DNA of 64,000 bases, taken from Butyricicoccus intestinisimiae. GTDB taxonomy: Bacteria; Bacillota; Clostridia; Oscillospirales; Butyricicoccaceae. Position numbers and translations under genes: made by a program. Positions 53,440-63,425 of the stretch are shown here, piece by piece. How positions within the stretch are numbered: position 1 is the stretch's first letter; every line of letters begins with the position of its first letter. The notes beneath the pieces were generated by a model, which was given only the letters and a program-made list of their open reading frames with translations, did not search any database and had not been told where the DNA came from. The stretch is taken from the NCBI RefSeq assembly GCF_018918345.1, contig NZ_JAHLQI010000001.1:496001-560000 (forward strand). Direction: 5' to 3'.

Positions 53440-55887
53440 TTAGGATGCCAGATTGTTCAGCATCACTGCAGTCTGTGCGCGTGTTGTGTTGCCGCGCGGG
53501 TTGAGCAGAAGCGTTCCGTCCGACTGCTTATCGCCGGAAATCACGTGATTCTGTACTGTCCAAGTGACAGCCGGTGTTGCCCAGCCGGAAACGGTATTGG
53601 CATCGACAAAGTCCAGTGTGCCGGATGCTGCCGGTGTGCCTGCTTCTGCATATAGGAACTGTGCCAGCTGCTCACGGGTAACTGCTTCGTTCGGTGCAAA
53701 CTTCTTGTTGCCCATGCCGCTTGCTACGCCGTTTTCGGCAGCCCACTGAACAGCATCATAAAACCATGCGTCCTTGTCTACATCGGCAAATGCCTGTGTG
53801 TCGCTGTGTGCCGGTCTGCCTGCGCGGTTGTACAGAATCTGTGCAACCTGTGCGCGGGAAAGCTGTGCGTCCGGTGCAAAAATCTTATCCGACATGCCAA
53901 GCATCGTGCCTGCTTCCCGTGCTGCATATACAGCATCCGTGTACCAAGTATCAGCCGGCACGTCCGTGTAGTCACCGTCAAATACAGAACCGGTCAGGGT
54001 AACGCCTTCGGTTGCTCCGAATACGCTGCGCTGGGTCTTAGAACCGGTAAAATCACAGTTCTTAAAGGTCAGGTTCTTGCACTTAGACAGGCTGTCTGCT
54101 GCGGTGCTGCCGGTCATGCTGACATTTTCCATGGTCAGACCGTCAACATTGGTCATCTGGAAATTCTGTTCACTGCCGACAAAGCTGGAATTGCGAATGG
54201 TGAAATCGGAAATGTAGCAATCCGGTGTGCCCGGCTCTACGGTGCAGGAGCTTGCAATGCTGCTGACGTCAAAGCCATTGAGCTGCAGTGCGTACTTGCC
54301 GCCCTTGCCTGCTTCATCGGCTGCGTTGACGGATACATTTTCAAACAGCACATTCTTGAACTGCGGGATGTATGCCTTATAGTTGACGCCGAAAGCTTCC
54401 ATGCGCTTGACTTCGTTCTTGATGTCATAGTTGAGATCAACCAGAATAACCGGCTTGGTGCTCTTTACCATCTTGACATGGTCGTTGCGATAGTACACAT
54501 TTTCAATCGTGCCGCCGCGGATGTAGTTGGTCTTAAAGCGGTATGCTGCTTCCAGATCGTCACTGTTCATCTCGTTGCTCTCGGAGAAAATGTTCTTGAC
54601 GCCAGCGGTAATTTCCGAACCGATGGTTACGCCGCCGTGGCCGTCAACAAATGTGTTGTTCTCCAGCACGATGTTAAAGCTCGGGCGGTTGATGCGCAGA
54701 CCATCGCCGTTTCTGCCGGACTTGATTGCCATGCAGTCATCACCAACATCAATCGAGTTGTTGCGGATAACCATATTACTGGTGCATTCCGGATCACAGC
54801 CGTCGTTGTTGTGCAGATGGCTGTTGATAGAAACGCCGTCTACCAAAACGGTATCACACAGAACCGGATTGATTTCCCACATCGGAGAATTCTTAATAGA
54901 AACGCCTTCAATCAGGACATTCTGGCAGTTGTACGGCTGAATGAAGTTCGGACGAAGGAAGCCGTCATCTGCACCGCTCCACTCTTCGTGCTCGGACTCA
55001 CCGTACTGGCGCTCAGCAACCGGAACATCGGTCTGACCCTGACCATACAGCTTGTTGACTGCCGCATTCTGTGCCTCGACGGTCGTGCCGTTTGCATAGG
55101 TGCGCTTTTTCTTCCACTGCTGCCATACCATGGTCTCCGGATGCTCGCCGTCGCCAACACTTGCCTGACCGTCCAACGTGCCTTCACCGGTCAGCGCGAT
55201 GTTCTTCTTGCCGTATGCGTAAATCAGCGGAGAATAGTTCATCAGCTCTACGCTCTCAAAACGGGTCAGAGTCAAGCCCTGCTCGTCTACCGTGTCGCCA
55301 TAAACTTCCTTCATCAGATCGCCGCAGTACAGGCTGGTATCCGTGGTGAACTTCAGCGTCGCATTCTTTTCAATGCACAGATTGACATTGTCTTCCAGAT
55401 GAATCGGTGCGGTATAGAATACCTGACCGTCTGCCGCCGGAACGACAACTGTGCCGCCGCCGGCTTCGCTGACTGCCTTGATTGCTGCATAAATCGCCTT
55501 GGTGTTGGTCTTTGCCAGCTCCGCTTCTGCCTTTGCGTCTGCGTCAGACTTTTTGTATGTGCCTTCCACAATGTCAAAAACAGCGTGCGGCTGTGCGCCA
55601 TAGTCCACGATGCTCACCTTGCGCTGTGCAAAGATGGCACGCATAGCTGCAACCGACGTGTCAACATGACTGCTGATTTTGTCTGCATACTGCCACGCTG
55701 TCGCAGAATCGGCAAATGCCGTTGTGTCATTCAGATTCAATCCGTCTGCCACCTGATAGGTCAGCAGAGAATCACTCTGGGTGTTGTCCGCAGCGAGTGC
55801 CGGAACTGCCATGCTGCCGGCCATAACCGCCATGCTCAGCACGCCTGCGATACACTTTCGAACGCTCGATGTGATATTCTTTTTCAT
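53440..55887 (-). CDS. SLH-anchored GH28 polygalacturonase
   Basis: 815 residues from the ATG at 55887 (GGAGAG upstream). A signal peptide (KKNITSSVRKCIAGVLSMAV, cleavage near ALAADN) is followed by a GH28 right-handed beta-helix: catalytic NNDGCDPE near residue 359, VGDDCMAIKSGRNG, GHGGVTIGSE and later parallel-helix repeats. Residues about 640-815 hold three SLH repeats (AYAAREAGTMLGMSDKIFA-type segments with LSRAQVAQILYNRAG and VTREQLAQFLYAEAG), which fix the enzyme to the cell wall. It cuts polygalacturonan or exo-releases galacturonate at the surface. Last gene of the operon that imports and degrades the product. Confidence 0.93.
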   Translation of the reverse strand: MKKNITSSVRKCIAGVLSMAVMAGSMAVPALAADNTQSDSLLTYQVADGLNLNDTTAFADSATAWQYADKISSHVDTSVAAMRAIFAQRKVSIVDYGAQPHAVFDIVEGTYKKSDADAKAEAELAKTNTKAIYAAIKAVSEAGGGTVVVPAADGQVFYTAPIHLEDNVNLCIEKNATLKFTTDTSLYCGDLMKEVYGDTVDEQGLTLTRFESVELMNYSPLIYAYGKKNIALTGEGTLDGQASVGDGEHPETMVWQQWKKKRTYANGTTVEAQNAAVNKLYGQGQTDVPVAERQYGESEHEEWSGADDGFLRPNFIQPYNCQNVLIEGVSIKNSPMWEINPVLCDTVLVDGVSINSHLHNNDGCDPECTSNMVIRNNSIDVGDDCMAIKSGRNGDGLRINRPSFNIVLENNTFVDGHGGVTIGSEITAGVKNIFSESNEMNSDDLEAAYRFKTNYIRGGTIENVYYRNDHVKMVKSTKPVILVDLNYDIKNEVKRMEAFGVNYKAYIPQFKNVLFENVSVNAADEAGKGGKYALQLNGFDVSSIASSCTVEPGTPDCYISDFTIRNSSFVGSEQNFQMTNVDGLTMENVSMTGSTAADSLSKCKNLTFKNCDFTGSKTQRSVFGATEGVTLTGSVFDGDYTDVPADTWYTDAVYAAREAGTMLGMSDKIFAPDAQLSRAQVAQILYNRAGRPAHSDTQAFADVDKDAWFYDAVQWAAENGVASGMGNKKFAPNEAVTREQLAQFLYAEAGTPAASGTLDFVDANTVSGWATPAVTWTVQNHVISGDKQSDGTLLLNPRGNTTRAQTAVMLNNLAS

Positions 55888-55969
55888 AATTTTCTCTCCA
55901 TCTCTGTCTCTTTTTACGGGCGGCAGACTCCTACCCCGCCGCCCGCCGGAAAAAAGAAGATAAATTGGG

Positions 55970-56992
55970 TTATCTTTGTACTCTGCCGGAGCCGTCACCG
56001 CCTGCCAGCTTTTCGACTTCTGCCACGGTCACACGGTTGTAGTCGCCTTCTACAGAATGCTTGAGTGCAGAAGCTGCAACAGCAAACTCTACAGCAGCCT
56101 GTGTGGACTTTCCGTTCATCAGCGCATAAATCAGACCGCCGCCAAAGCTGTCGCCGCCGCCAACGCGGTCGGTAATGCGCAGATGGTATTCCTTCGAGAA
56201 GCAATAGTTCTCTCCGTCATACAGCATTGCTGCCCAGTCGTTGTCGCTCGCCGAAATGGATGTGCGCAGCGTGATGGCAACCTTTTCAAAGCCAAACTTG
56301 TCAGCCAGCTGCTTTGCTACAGACTTATAGCCTTCCTTGTTGAGCTTGCCGCCGTAAATATCCGTGTTTTCTGCCTCAATGCCGAATACGTCCTTTGCAT
56401 CCTCCTCGTTGGAGATGCAAACATCAACGTACTGGCACAGATCGGTCATTGCTGCACGTGCTTCGTCACGGGTCCACAGCTTACCGCGATAGTTCAGGTC
56501 GCAGGAAATCTTGACGCCGCGCTCCTTGGCTGCCTTGCACGCATCACGGCAGATTTCCACAACATTTGCACCCAGTGCCGGTGTGATGCCGGTAAAATGG
56601 AACCACTCTGCGCCGTCGAAGATTTCATCCCAGTTGAAATCAGAAGCAGATGCCTCCTGAATCGAAGAATGTGCGCGGTCATAAATGCATACAGAGCCGC
56701 GCTGCGAAGCACCTTTCTCCAAGAAATAGATGCCAACGCGGTCGCCGCCGCGGACAATCTTAGAGGTGTCTACGCCAAAGTAACGCAGGCTGTTTACAGC
56801 TGCCTGACCGATTGCATGCTCCGGCAGCTTGGTGACAAACGATACATCCATGCCGTAGTTTGCCAGCGATACAGCGACATTTGCTTCACCGCCGCCGAAG
56901 GTTGCCTGCATCTGATCATTCTGAAAAAAACGATAATATCCGTTTGGAGCAAGGCGAAGCATCAGTTCACCGAAAGTTACTACCTTAGCCAT
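55970..56992 (-). CDS. kdgK: 2-dehydro-3-deoxygluconokinase
   Basis: 340 residues; its ATG shares one base with the aldolase stop (TAATG). PfkB-family kinase: FGELMLRLAPNGYYRF, GGGEANVAVSLANYGMDV, and the catalytic loop DRVGGGDSFGGGLIYAL. Phosphorylates KDG to KDPG, the substrate of the neighbouring aldolase, in the Entner-Doudoroff-like end of the hexuronate pathway. Confidence 0.95.
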   Translation of the reverse strand: MAKVVTFGELMLRLAPNGYYRFFQNDQMQATFGGGEANVAVSLANYGMDVSFVTKLPEHAIGQAAVNSLRYFGVDTSKIVRGGDRVGIYFLEKGASQRGSVCIYDRAHSSIQEASASDFNWDEIFDGAEWFHFTGITPALGANVVEICRDACKAAKERGVKISCDLNYRGKLWTRDEARAAMTDLCQYVDVCISNEEDAKDVFGIEAENTDIYGGKLNKEGYKSVAKQLADKFGFEKVAITLRTSISASDNDWAAMLYDGENYCFSKEYHLRITDRVGGGDSFGGGLIYALMNGKSTQAAVEFAVAASALKHSVEGDYNRVTVAEVEKLAGGDGSGRVQR

Positions 56993-57633
56993 TATGCACG
57001 TGCCTCCTTTACAATTTCGCGGGACTGCTTGCACAGATCTGTGATTTCATCCCACTTCTGGTTGTCGATAAGCGTTGCAGATACCATGTAAGAACCGCCG
57101 CATGCCGCGATGATCGGGCTGCTCAGATATTCCTTCAGGTTCTTCAGGGACACGCCGCCGGTCGGCATAACCTTGAACTGCGGGAACGGAGCACTCATTG
57201 CCTTGATCTTTGCCAGACCGCCGGACTGCTCAGCCGGGAAGAATTTCAGCACTTCCAGACCATACTTCAGTGCGGTGTGGTAATCGGACGGTGTCGTGCA
57301 GCCCGGATAAATTGCAATCTTCTTTTCCTGCGCGTACTTCACCAGATCTTCATCCATACCCGGCGTTACAATGAACTGTGCGCCGGCTTCGATGGCTTCA
57401 TCAATCTGTGCCGCGGTGGTTACCGTGCCTGCGCCGACAATCATGTCCGGACAGGTTTCCTTCATCACCTTGATGGCGAGCGGTGCACCTGCTGCGCGGA
57501 ACGTCACTTCTGCTACCGGTACGCCGCCTGCGCACAGTGCCTTTGCCAGCGGCGCCGCATCGCGCTCCGGATTATTCAGCTTGATAACAGGTACAACACC
57601 AATCTCGGAAATTGCTTGATTCATTGTATTCAT
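56992..57633 (-). CDS. eda: KDPG/KHG aldolase
   Basis: 213 residues from the ATG at 57633 (GGAGGTT upstream). Schiff-base lysine in LKFFPAEQSGG, GAGTVTTAAQIDEAIEAGA and MPTGGVSLKN are the class I KDPG aldolase motifs. Splits KDPG into pyruvate and glyceraldehyde 3-phosphate. Coupled to kdgK and 109 bases after uxaC. Confidence 0.96.
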   Translation of the reverse strand: MNTMNQAISEIGVVPVIKLNNPERDAAPLAKALCAGGVPVAEVTFRAAGAPLAIKVMKETCPDMIVGAGTVTTAAQIDEAIEAGAQFIVTPGMDEDLVKYAQEKKIAIYPGCTTPSDYHTALKYGLEVLKFFPAEQSGGLAKIKAMSAPFPQFKVMPTGGVSLKNLKEYLSSPIIAACGGSYMVSATLIDNQKWDEITDLCKQSREIVKEARA

Positions 57634-57742
57634 TTGATATAACCTCCAAATCATCATACACGTGAACCTCCGTGAAATCGAGAAAAAATCGTTTTCTCCA
57701 CACCGGCCGTCCCACTCATAGCCGGTGCGGTTGGACTTTTAC

Positions 57743-59158
57743 TCACTTGGTCTCTAACGGAAATTCAAAGTAATTTACAGCATTGTTATACGAAATACCC
57801 TTGACGATTGCGCCAAGCTTGTTCATGTTCTTCGGATACTCACCGTTTTCTACCCAGCTGCCCAAAAGCTCGCACAGAATGCGGCGGAAGTACTCATGTC
57901 TCGGATAAGACAGGAAGCTTCTCGAATCGGTCAGCATACCGATAAAGTTGCCCAGCAGACCCAGATTTGCAAGAGAAGTCATCTGCTTCATCATGCCGGT
58001 CTTGTTGTCATTGAACCACCAAGCACTGCCCTGCTGAATCTTGCCAACGGCATCTGAATTCTGGAAGCAGCCCAGGATCGTGCCGATTGCCTCATCATCG
58101 TTCGGGTTCAAGCTGTAAATAATGGTCTTTGGCAGCTTGCCTGTCTCATTCAGTGCATTCAGGAAATCTGCGGTCTGGCTGGACGGTGCATAGTTGTTGA
58201 TGCAGTCATAGCCGGTATCCGGACCCAGCTTGTTGTACATGCCGGTGTTGTTGTCGCGCTTACAGCCGTAATGCAGCTGCATTGCCCAGCCGAGGCGCGC
58301 GTACTCTGCGCCGACTGCCAGCATAAACGCCGTCTTGAACTTCAGCTCGTCCTCACGGGTGATGGTCTCGCCCGCCAGACGCTTGGAGAAGATCGCTTCA
58401 ATTTCCTCCTCGCTTGCCGGAACATACATGACATATTCCAATGCATGATCGGATGCACGGCAGCCCATGGAATCAAAGAATGCCATGCGCTTGCACAGTG
58501 CTTCCTTTAGATCCGCAAACGAAGCAATCTTCATTTCGGCAGCTTCACCCAGCGTTGCCAGATAATCGAGATATTCCGGCTTTTCCAGATTCATTGCCTT
58601 GTCCGGACGCCATGCCGGCAGAACCTTTACATCAAAGCTGTCATCTGCCGCGATGACCTTGTGCCACTTGAGATCATCCGCCGGATCGTCCGTCGTACAA
58701 ATCAGCGTAACGCCGGACTGACGAATCAGATTGCGCACACTCATTTCCGGCTGCTTCAGCTTCTCATTGCACAGATTCCAAACTTCTTCTGCCGTATCTG
58801 CGCCGAGCACACCGTGATAGCCAAAGTAACGCTGCAGCTCCAGATGACTCCAATGGAACAGCGGGTTGCCGATTGCCTTGTCCAGAGTTTCTGCCCATTT
58901 CTGGAACTTTTCTCTGTCAGAAGCGCCGCCGGTGATGTAGTATTCGTCTACGCCGTTGGAACGCATCTGACGCCACTTGTAGTGGTCACCACCCAGCCAA
59001 ACCTGGGTGATGTTTTCAAACTGTCTGTCCTCCGCAATTTCCTGCGGGTTGATATGGCAGTGATAGTCTAAAATCGGTGTTTTCTCTGCATAAGTATGAA
59101 ACAGTTCCTGCGCCGTTTCCGTGCTCAGCAGAAATTCAGAATCCATAAATGCTTTCAT
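57743..59158 (-). CDS. uxaC: glucuronate isomerase
   Basis: 471 residues, standard length. Metal-binding LDYHCHINPQEIAEDR near the N-terminus, GGDHYKWRQMRSNGV, HWSHLELQRYFG, and the C-terminal NFIGMLTDSRSFLSYPRHEYFRRIL are the UxaC motifs. Isomerises glucuronate to fructuronate and galacturonate to tagaturonate in the cytoplasm. Between the TRAP permease gene and eda in the operon. Confidence 0.97.
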   Translation of the reverse strand: MKAFMDSEFLLSTETAQELFHTYAEKTPILDYHCHINPQEIAEDRQFENITQVWLGGDHYKWRQMRSNGVDEYYITGGASDREKFQKWAETLDKAIGNPLFHWSHLELQRYFGYHGVLGADTAEEVWNLCNEKLKQPEMSVRNLIRQSGVTLICTTDDPADDLKWHKVIAADDSFDVKVLPAWRPDKAMNLEKPEYLDYLATLGEAAEMKIASFADLKEALCKRMAFFDSMGCRASDHALEYVMYVPASEEEIEAIFSKRLAGETITREDELKFKTAFMLAVGAEYARLGWAMQLHYGCKRDNNTGMYNKLGPDTGYDCINNYAPSSQTADFLNALNETGKLPKTIIYSLNPNDDEAIGTILGCFQNSDAVGKIQQGSAWWFNDNKTGMMKQMTSLANLGLLGNFIGMLTDSRSFLSYPRHEYFRRILCELLGSWVENGEYPKNMNKLGAIVKGISYNNAVNYFEFPLETK

Positions 59159-59179
59159 TGTTTATAATCGTCCTTTCTT

Positions 59180-60487
59180 TTATACGTAACCCATCAAGCT
59201 CGGCAGCCACAGAGACAGCTGCGGGATGTAGGTAACAAGCAGAAGTACAATGAAGATTGCTGCGAAATAAACCAGCAGCTGACGGATGACCGTCTCGATT
59301 TTGACGCCGCCGACCTTTACGCCAACGAACAGCGTCGTGCCAACCGGCGGGGTGATGGTGCCAATGCAAAGGTTGAAGATCATCATGATGCCGAAATGGA
59401 TCATGTTCATGCCCAGTGCTTCGCAGATCGGCAGGAAGATCGGGGTGAAAATCAGAACTGCCGGAGTCATGTCCATAAAGGTACCAACAACCAACAGAAT
59501 GATGTTGATGAGCAGGAGGATGACAATTTTGCTGCTGCTGATTGCCAGCATGCCAGCGGAAACTGCTTCCGGAATGTTGGTGAACGCCATAACCCAAGAC
59601 ATGATGCCAGATACACCAATCAGGAAGATGATGATGCCGGTCATTTCTGCACTCTCGATGAAAATCTTCGGCAGATCCTTGAGCTTAATCGACTTGTAGA
59701 ATACCAGAGAGAGAATCAGGCTGTATACCACAGCAACGACAGAACCTTCGGTTGCGGTGAATACGCCGGCGATGATGCCGCCAATTACAATGATAATCAG
59801 CAGCAGGCACGGGAGCGCCTGAAGGAAAATCTTAAATGCCTCAGCAGCCGTGTACTTTGCGGTGCTGCGATAGCCGCGCTTCTTTGCCATGAAGTATACC
59901 ACTGCCATACAAGCGAGACCCCACAGAATGCCCGGGATGTAGCCTGCCATGAACAGTGCTGCAACCGATGCGCCGCCGGATACCAGAGAGAAGGTAATCA
60001 TAACGTTGCTCGGCGGAATCAGCAGACCCGTCGGAGCGGTTGCTACGTTTACTGCTGCGGAGAAGCTCGGGTCGTAGCCCTCTTCCTTCTCGATCGGGCC
60101 GATGATTGAGCCCATTGCGGATGCTGCGGCGGTACCGGAACCGGAAATTGCGCCGAACAGCATGTTTGCCAGAACATTGGTCTGTGCCAAAGCGCCCGGC
60201 GTGCGGCCGGTGATAACCTTAGCGAGATTGATAATACGGATGGCGATGCCGCCCTTGTTCATAATGTTGCCCGCTAGAATAAAGAATGGAATCGCAAGCA
60301 GGCTAAAGACGGAAATGCCGGAAAAGATTCGCTGTGCACCGGTCAAAACTGCAACATCAAAGTCCATGATAGGCAGGATGGCACATACGGAGGAAACGCC
60401 AAGTGCAACGGCGATCGGTACGCCGGCAATCAGCATGATAATCAGCGTGATTAAAATAATCAAGCCGCATAAAATAGCAGTACTCAT
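59180..60487 (-). CDS. TRAP transporter large permease (DctM)
   Basis: 435 residues, about twelve hydrophobic segments. Family motifs: FILAGNIMNKGGIAIRI, GTAAASAMGSIIGPI and PPSNVMITF in the middle, GTITPPVGTTLFVG near the end. Uses a sodium gradient to import a bound acid. By operon context the cargo is a hexuronate. Confidence 0.95.
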   Translation of the reverse strand: MSTAILCGLIILITLIIMLIAGVPIAVALGVSSVCAILPIMDFDVAVLTGAQRIFSGISVFSLLAIPFFILAGNIMNKGGIAIRIINLAKVITGRTPGALAQTNVLANMLFGAISGSGTAAASAMGSIIGPIEKEEGYDPSFSAAVNVATAPTGLLIPPSNVMITFSLVSGGASVAALFMAGYIPGILWGLACMAVVYFMAKKRGYRSTAKYTAAEAFKIFLQALPCLLLIIIVIGGIIAGVFTATEGSVVAVVYSLILSLVFYKSIKLKDLPKIFIESAEMTGIIIFLIGVSGIMSWVMAFTNIPEAVSAGMLAISSSKIVILLLINIILLVVGTFMDMTPAVLIFTPIFLPICEALGMNMIHFGIMMIFNLCIGTITPPVGTTLFVGVKVGGVKIETVIRQLLVYFAAIFIVLLLVTYIPQLSLWLPSLMGYV

Positions 60488-60510
60488 TGTTTATTTCTCC
60501 TTTCTATGTG

Positions 60511-61014
60511 TCACTCTTTGACTTCGCGGGTTTCCCGCTCCGTGCCGTGCCACAGGTCAATGATATTCAGAATACCATAGACGAAAATCAGGACGCCGGA
60601 AATCGGCAGAATCGCATAAACGATGCCCATCGGGATGCCCAGAGAAGCCGTGCTCTGGGTCATTGTCAGCTTCATGATGGATACACCGCCGAAAATCATG
60701 ATACAGCCTACCATTGCCATAACAAGCAGTTCAATGACGATTTCCAGTACTTTTCTCGGTGTTCCCTCAATCTTGTCTGCGAGGAAGCCCATGCGCATGT
60801 GGTCGCGCTTGCCGAATACATAAGCAGCCGCAAGCAGTGCCATCCAGGTAAAACTGTATGTCAGCAGCTCTTCGGAAACGGTACTCGGGCTGTTGAAAAA
60901 GTAGCGTGTTACGATCTGATACGTGCCAACGCATACCATGAAGGCGAAAACAATACCACACGCATAGCTCAGGACGGTGTCAATGCCCTTTCGAATTGAT
61001 GTAAGCGCTTTCAT
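60511..61014 (-). CDS. TRAP transporter small permease (DctQ)
   Basis: 167 residues with four membrane segments and the DctQ pattern (TVSEELLTYSFTWMALLAAAYVFGKRDHMRM). Works with the large permease; the dctP gene stop directly abuts its start. Confidence 0.93.
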   Translation of the reverse strand: MKALTSIRKGIDTVLSYACGIVFAFMVCVGTYQIVTRYFFNSPSTVSEELLTYSFTWMALLAAAYVFGKRDHMRMGFLADKIEGTPRKVLEIVIELLVMAMVGCIMIFGGVSIMKLTMTQSTASLGIPMGIVYAILPISGVLIFVYGILNIIDLWHGTERETREVKE

Positions 61015-62052
61015 TTAATCGTCACCTTTCCCCTCATATTTTGCGTTGAACGTCTGGATGTGCTCATACAGATCCTTGATGTCCGGATTGTCTGCCAGCA
61101 TTTCCTTCTGTACGTCCTTGACAGCTTCCTTGAACGGCTGTACATCAACGTCTACAAAGGTAACGCCCATATCTTCCTGTGCAATCTTCTTTGCCTGCTC
61201 TACCTGCTTGCTCCACTCTTCACGCTCTACCTCGGTGGACAGTGCAGCAGCTTCCTTAAATACCTTCATCTCGTCGTCGGACAGAGAATTCAGGAACTTC
61301 AGGTTGCCAACCAACACGTCCGGCACCATCTGATGACGGTTGTAGGAGTAGTACTTGGCTACTTCGCCGTGCTTGTTGTTGGTCAGTGCCAGCTCGTTGT
61401 TCTCTGCGCCGTCGATAACGCCCTGCTGAATGGCGGTGTATACTTCGCCGAAGCTCATCGGAGAAGCAGCTGCGCCGAAGGCATTCGCCATCTTGATGCT
61501 TGCCGGGCTTTCTTGTACGCGGATCTTCAGACCCTTCAGGTCTGCCGGTGTCTCGATCTTCTTCTTTGCGTAGAAGCTGCGGGAACCAACATCGTACCAA
61601 GTCAGGACACGGAAGCCGGCTTCATCGGTGGATTCATATATCTTGTCCATATAATCGGTATCCATCATCGCTGCATGATACGCTTCCTCGGAAGTGAACA
61701 GATACGGCATGCTGAATACTTCATATACATCAGCGAAATTTTCAAGGTTTGGGGTGCCAACCAGTGTAAAGTCAATGGCACCGGTCTGTGTCAGCTCGAT
61801 TGCTTTTTTCTGCGAACCGAGCAGTTCGTTCGGATAAATCTGAACCTCATATTTATCTCCGAGGTTCTCTTCTACATACTCTTTAAACTTCAGAAGTCCC
61901 AGATGCTCCGGATGTGTTTCTGACTGAGAGTGTGCAATTCGAATAATCTTTTTCCCATCTCCCACGGAGCTGCAGCCTGTGAGTGCAAGACAGCTTACGC
62001 TGAACATGCACAGGCACAGCACGAGGGCAATCCATTTTTTCATACGTCTCAT
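61015..62052 (-). CDS. TRAP transporter substrate-binding lipoprotein (DctP)
   Basis: 345 residues. Lipoprotein signal: hydrophobic core ALVLCLCMFSVSCLALTGC with lipobox LTGC. DctP fold motifs: RIAHSQSETHPEHLGLLKFKEYVE, GSQKKAIELTQTGAIDFTLV, LKGLKIRVQESPASIKMANAFGA (with the conserved arginine that binds the substrate carboxylate), PMSFGEVYTAIQQGVIDG. Same subgroup as hexuronate-binding DctPs by context. Confidence 0.95.
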   Translation of the reverse strand: MRRMKKWIALVLCLCMFSVSCLALTGCSSVGDGKKIIRIAHSQSETHPEHLGLLKFKEYVEENLGDKYEVQIYPNELLGSQKKAIELTQTGAIDFTLVGTPNLENFADVYEVFSMPYLFTSEEAYHAAMMDTDYMDKIYESTDEAGFRVLTWYDVGSRSFYAKKKIETPADLKGLKIRVQESPASIKMANAFGAAASPMSFGEVYTAIQQGVIDGAENNELALTNNKHGEVAKYYSYNRHQMVPDVLVGNLKFLNSLSDDEMKVFKEAAALSTEVEREEWSKQVEQAKKIAQEDMGVTFVDVDVQPFKEAVKDVQKEMLADNPDIKDLYEHIQTFNAKYEGKGDD

Positions 62053-62086
62053 TTGGCGGATTTCTCCTTCCCATTTTTACAAAAGC

Positions 62087-63088
62087 TTAAAAATCTGTGG
62101 TTTCCCTTCGAACCAGAAAACCATTGGCGTATACTTTGCTGCGTATCTCTCGATTTTTTAAGCGAAGCATCATAGAATCAATGATAATCTTGCAAAGGCG
62201 TTCGCCACGGCTGTCGACAGTGGATAATTCCGGGTCACAGCAGACAGAGAGCTCAGAATTGTTGTATCCAATGATACTGATGTCGCGCGGTACGGACAAG
62301 TTGCGCTTTTTTGCGTACTTGAGCGCGCCGATTGCCAGACCGTCTTCTGTTGCAAAGACTGCGTCAAACATCAAATCATTTCGCGAAAGAAGCAAATCAC
62401 GGACGCGATCAATCCGGTTTTCTGCATATACGCACAACTTTTCGTTTACCGGCATGCCGGCATCACGAAGTGCCTGTTGATATCCTTTCAGCTTTTGATT
62501 GGCACTGTACGAATGCGAATCACTCAGAAACAGAATGTCTTCTTTTCCTGTTTGAATCAGCTCCGTCACTGCCATGTGTGCCGCTTGGAAATCATTGCAC
62601 AAGGCGCAATAAATATTTTCTCCGCGGATACAGCCATTCATCATAAAGACCGGCACCTGCTTTGCCGCTTCCCGAATGTACTCTACCTTCTCGGAATCCT
62701 CATCATCCTCTGCATAGCTGGAACCGATGAGCACCAGTGCGTCAATTCTCTTCTGAAGAATGGAATTGACGGCGACCCGCCGCTCTTCGTCATCATAGCC
62801 GCTGCAGTACAGGATGCAGTCATAACCGTACTCCTTGAGGTTTTGCTCCAAATAAGCGACCGCCCTCGCCATATAGGCATCTGCCACGTTCGGGCACATG
62901 AGTCCGACCGTTTTCATAGAGTCCAAACCCAAGCCCCGCGCGAATACATTCGGTGTGTAGTTGTTTTCCTCCATCACCTTGCGTACACGCCGCTTGGTCT
63001 TTTCACTGACCATTGGACTGTCGTTTACCACTCTTGATACAGTAGCAATGGAAACGCCTGCGAGTTCTGCGATATCGTAAATATTCAT
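62087..63088 (-). CDS. LacI family regulator of the hexuronate locus
   Basis: 333 residues from the ATG at 63088 (GGAGG upstream). LacI HTH (NIYDIAELAGVSIATVSRVVN, VSEKTKRRVRKVMEENNYTPN) and a periplasmic-binding-protein-like sensor domain. First gene of the minus-strand operon and divergent from uxaA; two identical 14-bp sites lie in the shared region. It probably senses a hexuronate or KDG-pathway intermediate and represses both transcripts, including its own. Confidence 0.93.
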   Translation of the reverse strand: MNIYDIAELAGVSIATVSRVVNDSPMVSEKTKRRVRKVMEENNYTPNVFARGLGLDSMKTVGLMCPNVADAYMARAVAYLEQNLKEYGYDCILYCSGYDDEERRVAVNSILQKRIDALVLIGSSYAEDDEDSEKVEYIREAAKQVPVFMMNGCIRGENIYCALCNDFQAAHMAVTELIQTGKEDILFLSDSHSYSANQKLKGYQQALRDAGMPVNEKLCVYAENRIDRVRDLLLSRNDLMFDAVFATEDGLAIGALKYAKKRNLSVPRDISIIGYNNSELSVCCDPELSTVDSRGERLCKIIIDSMMLRLKNREIRSKVYANGFLVRRETTDF

Positions 63089-63112
63089 TGTCAAAACCTC
63101 CGGAAATCGTTA

Positions 63113-63126
63113 TGTAAGCTCTTACA
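63113..63126. promoter_or_regulatory. LacI-type operator site 1
   Basis: TGTAAGCTCTTACA, just after a minus-strand promoter TTGCCA (63156-63161) / TAAACT (63133-63138) with a 17-base spacer, so over the expected start of lacI transcription. Confidence 0.75.
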
Positions 63127-63246
63127 ACATCAAGTTTACACGGTTTGGTCACACATGGCAATGCACGTTTTTGCCAATAACATTCGGATTTTTTTGTATG
63201 CATTTCACAAAAACCATATTCCAAAAGAGAAATTTCAAAAAACGGG

Positions 63247-63292
63247 TTGACATTTTCCGGCAGCAAGCGTATCTTGAATGTAAGCTCTTACA
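63247..63292 (+). promoter_or_regulatory. uxaA promoter with LacI-type operator site 2
   Basis: TTGACA (63247-63252), 17-base spacer, TATCTT (63270-63275), then the identical TGTAAGCTCTTACA at 63279-63292 over the transcription start. Confidence 0.75.
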
Positions 63293-63425
63293 AAACCGGA
63301 ATTCGCAGACACACAACCCACATTTCGAAGAAACCGTAACTTTTCTAAAACGTTTATATCCCATACATATTATATACTGTTTTTGCAGTCTACGGCTTTC
63401 TCAGCAAAGAGGAGAGATACTCATC

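Noticed and set aside
53806-56064. 752-codon open frame on the plus strand
   Set aside because: Antisense shadow of the GH28-SLH gene caused by GC-rich third positions; no ribosome site or recognisable domains.
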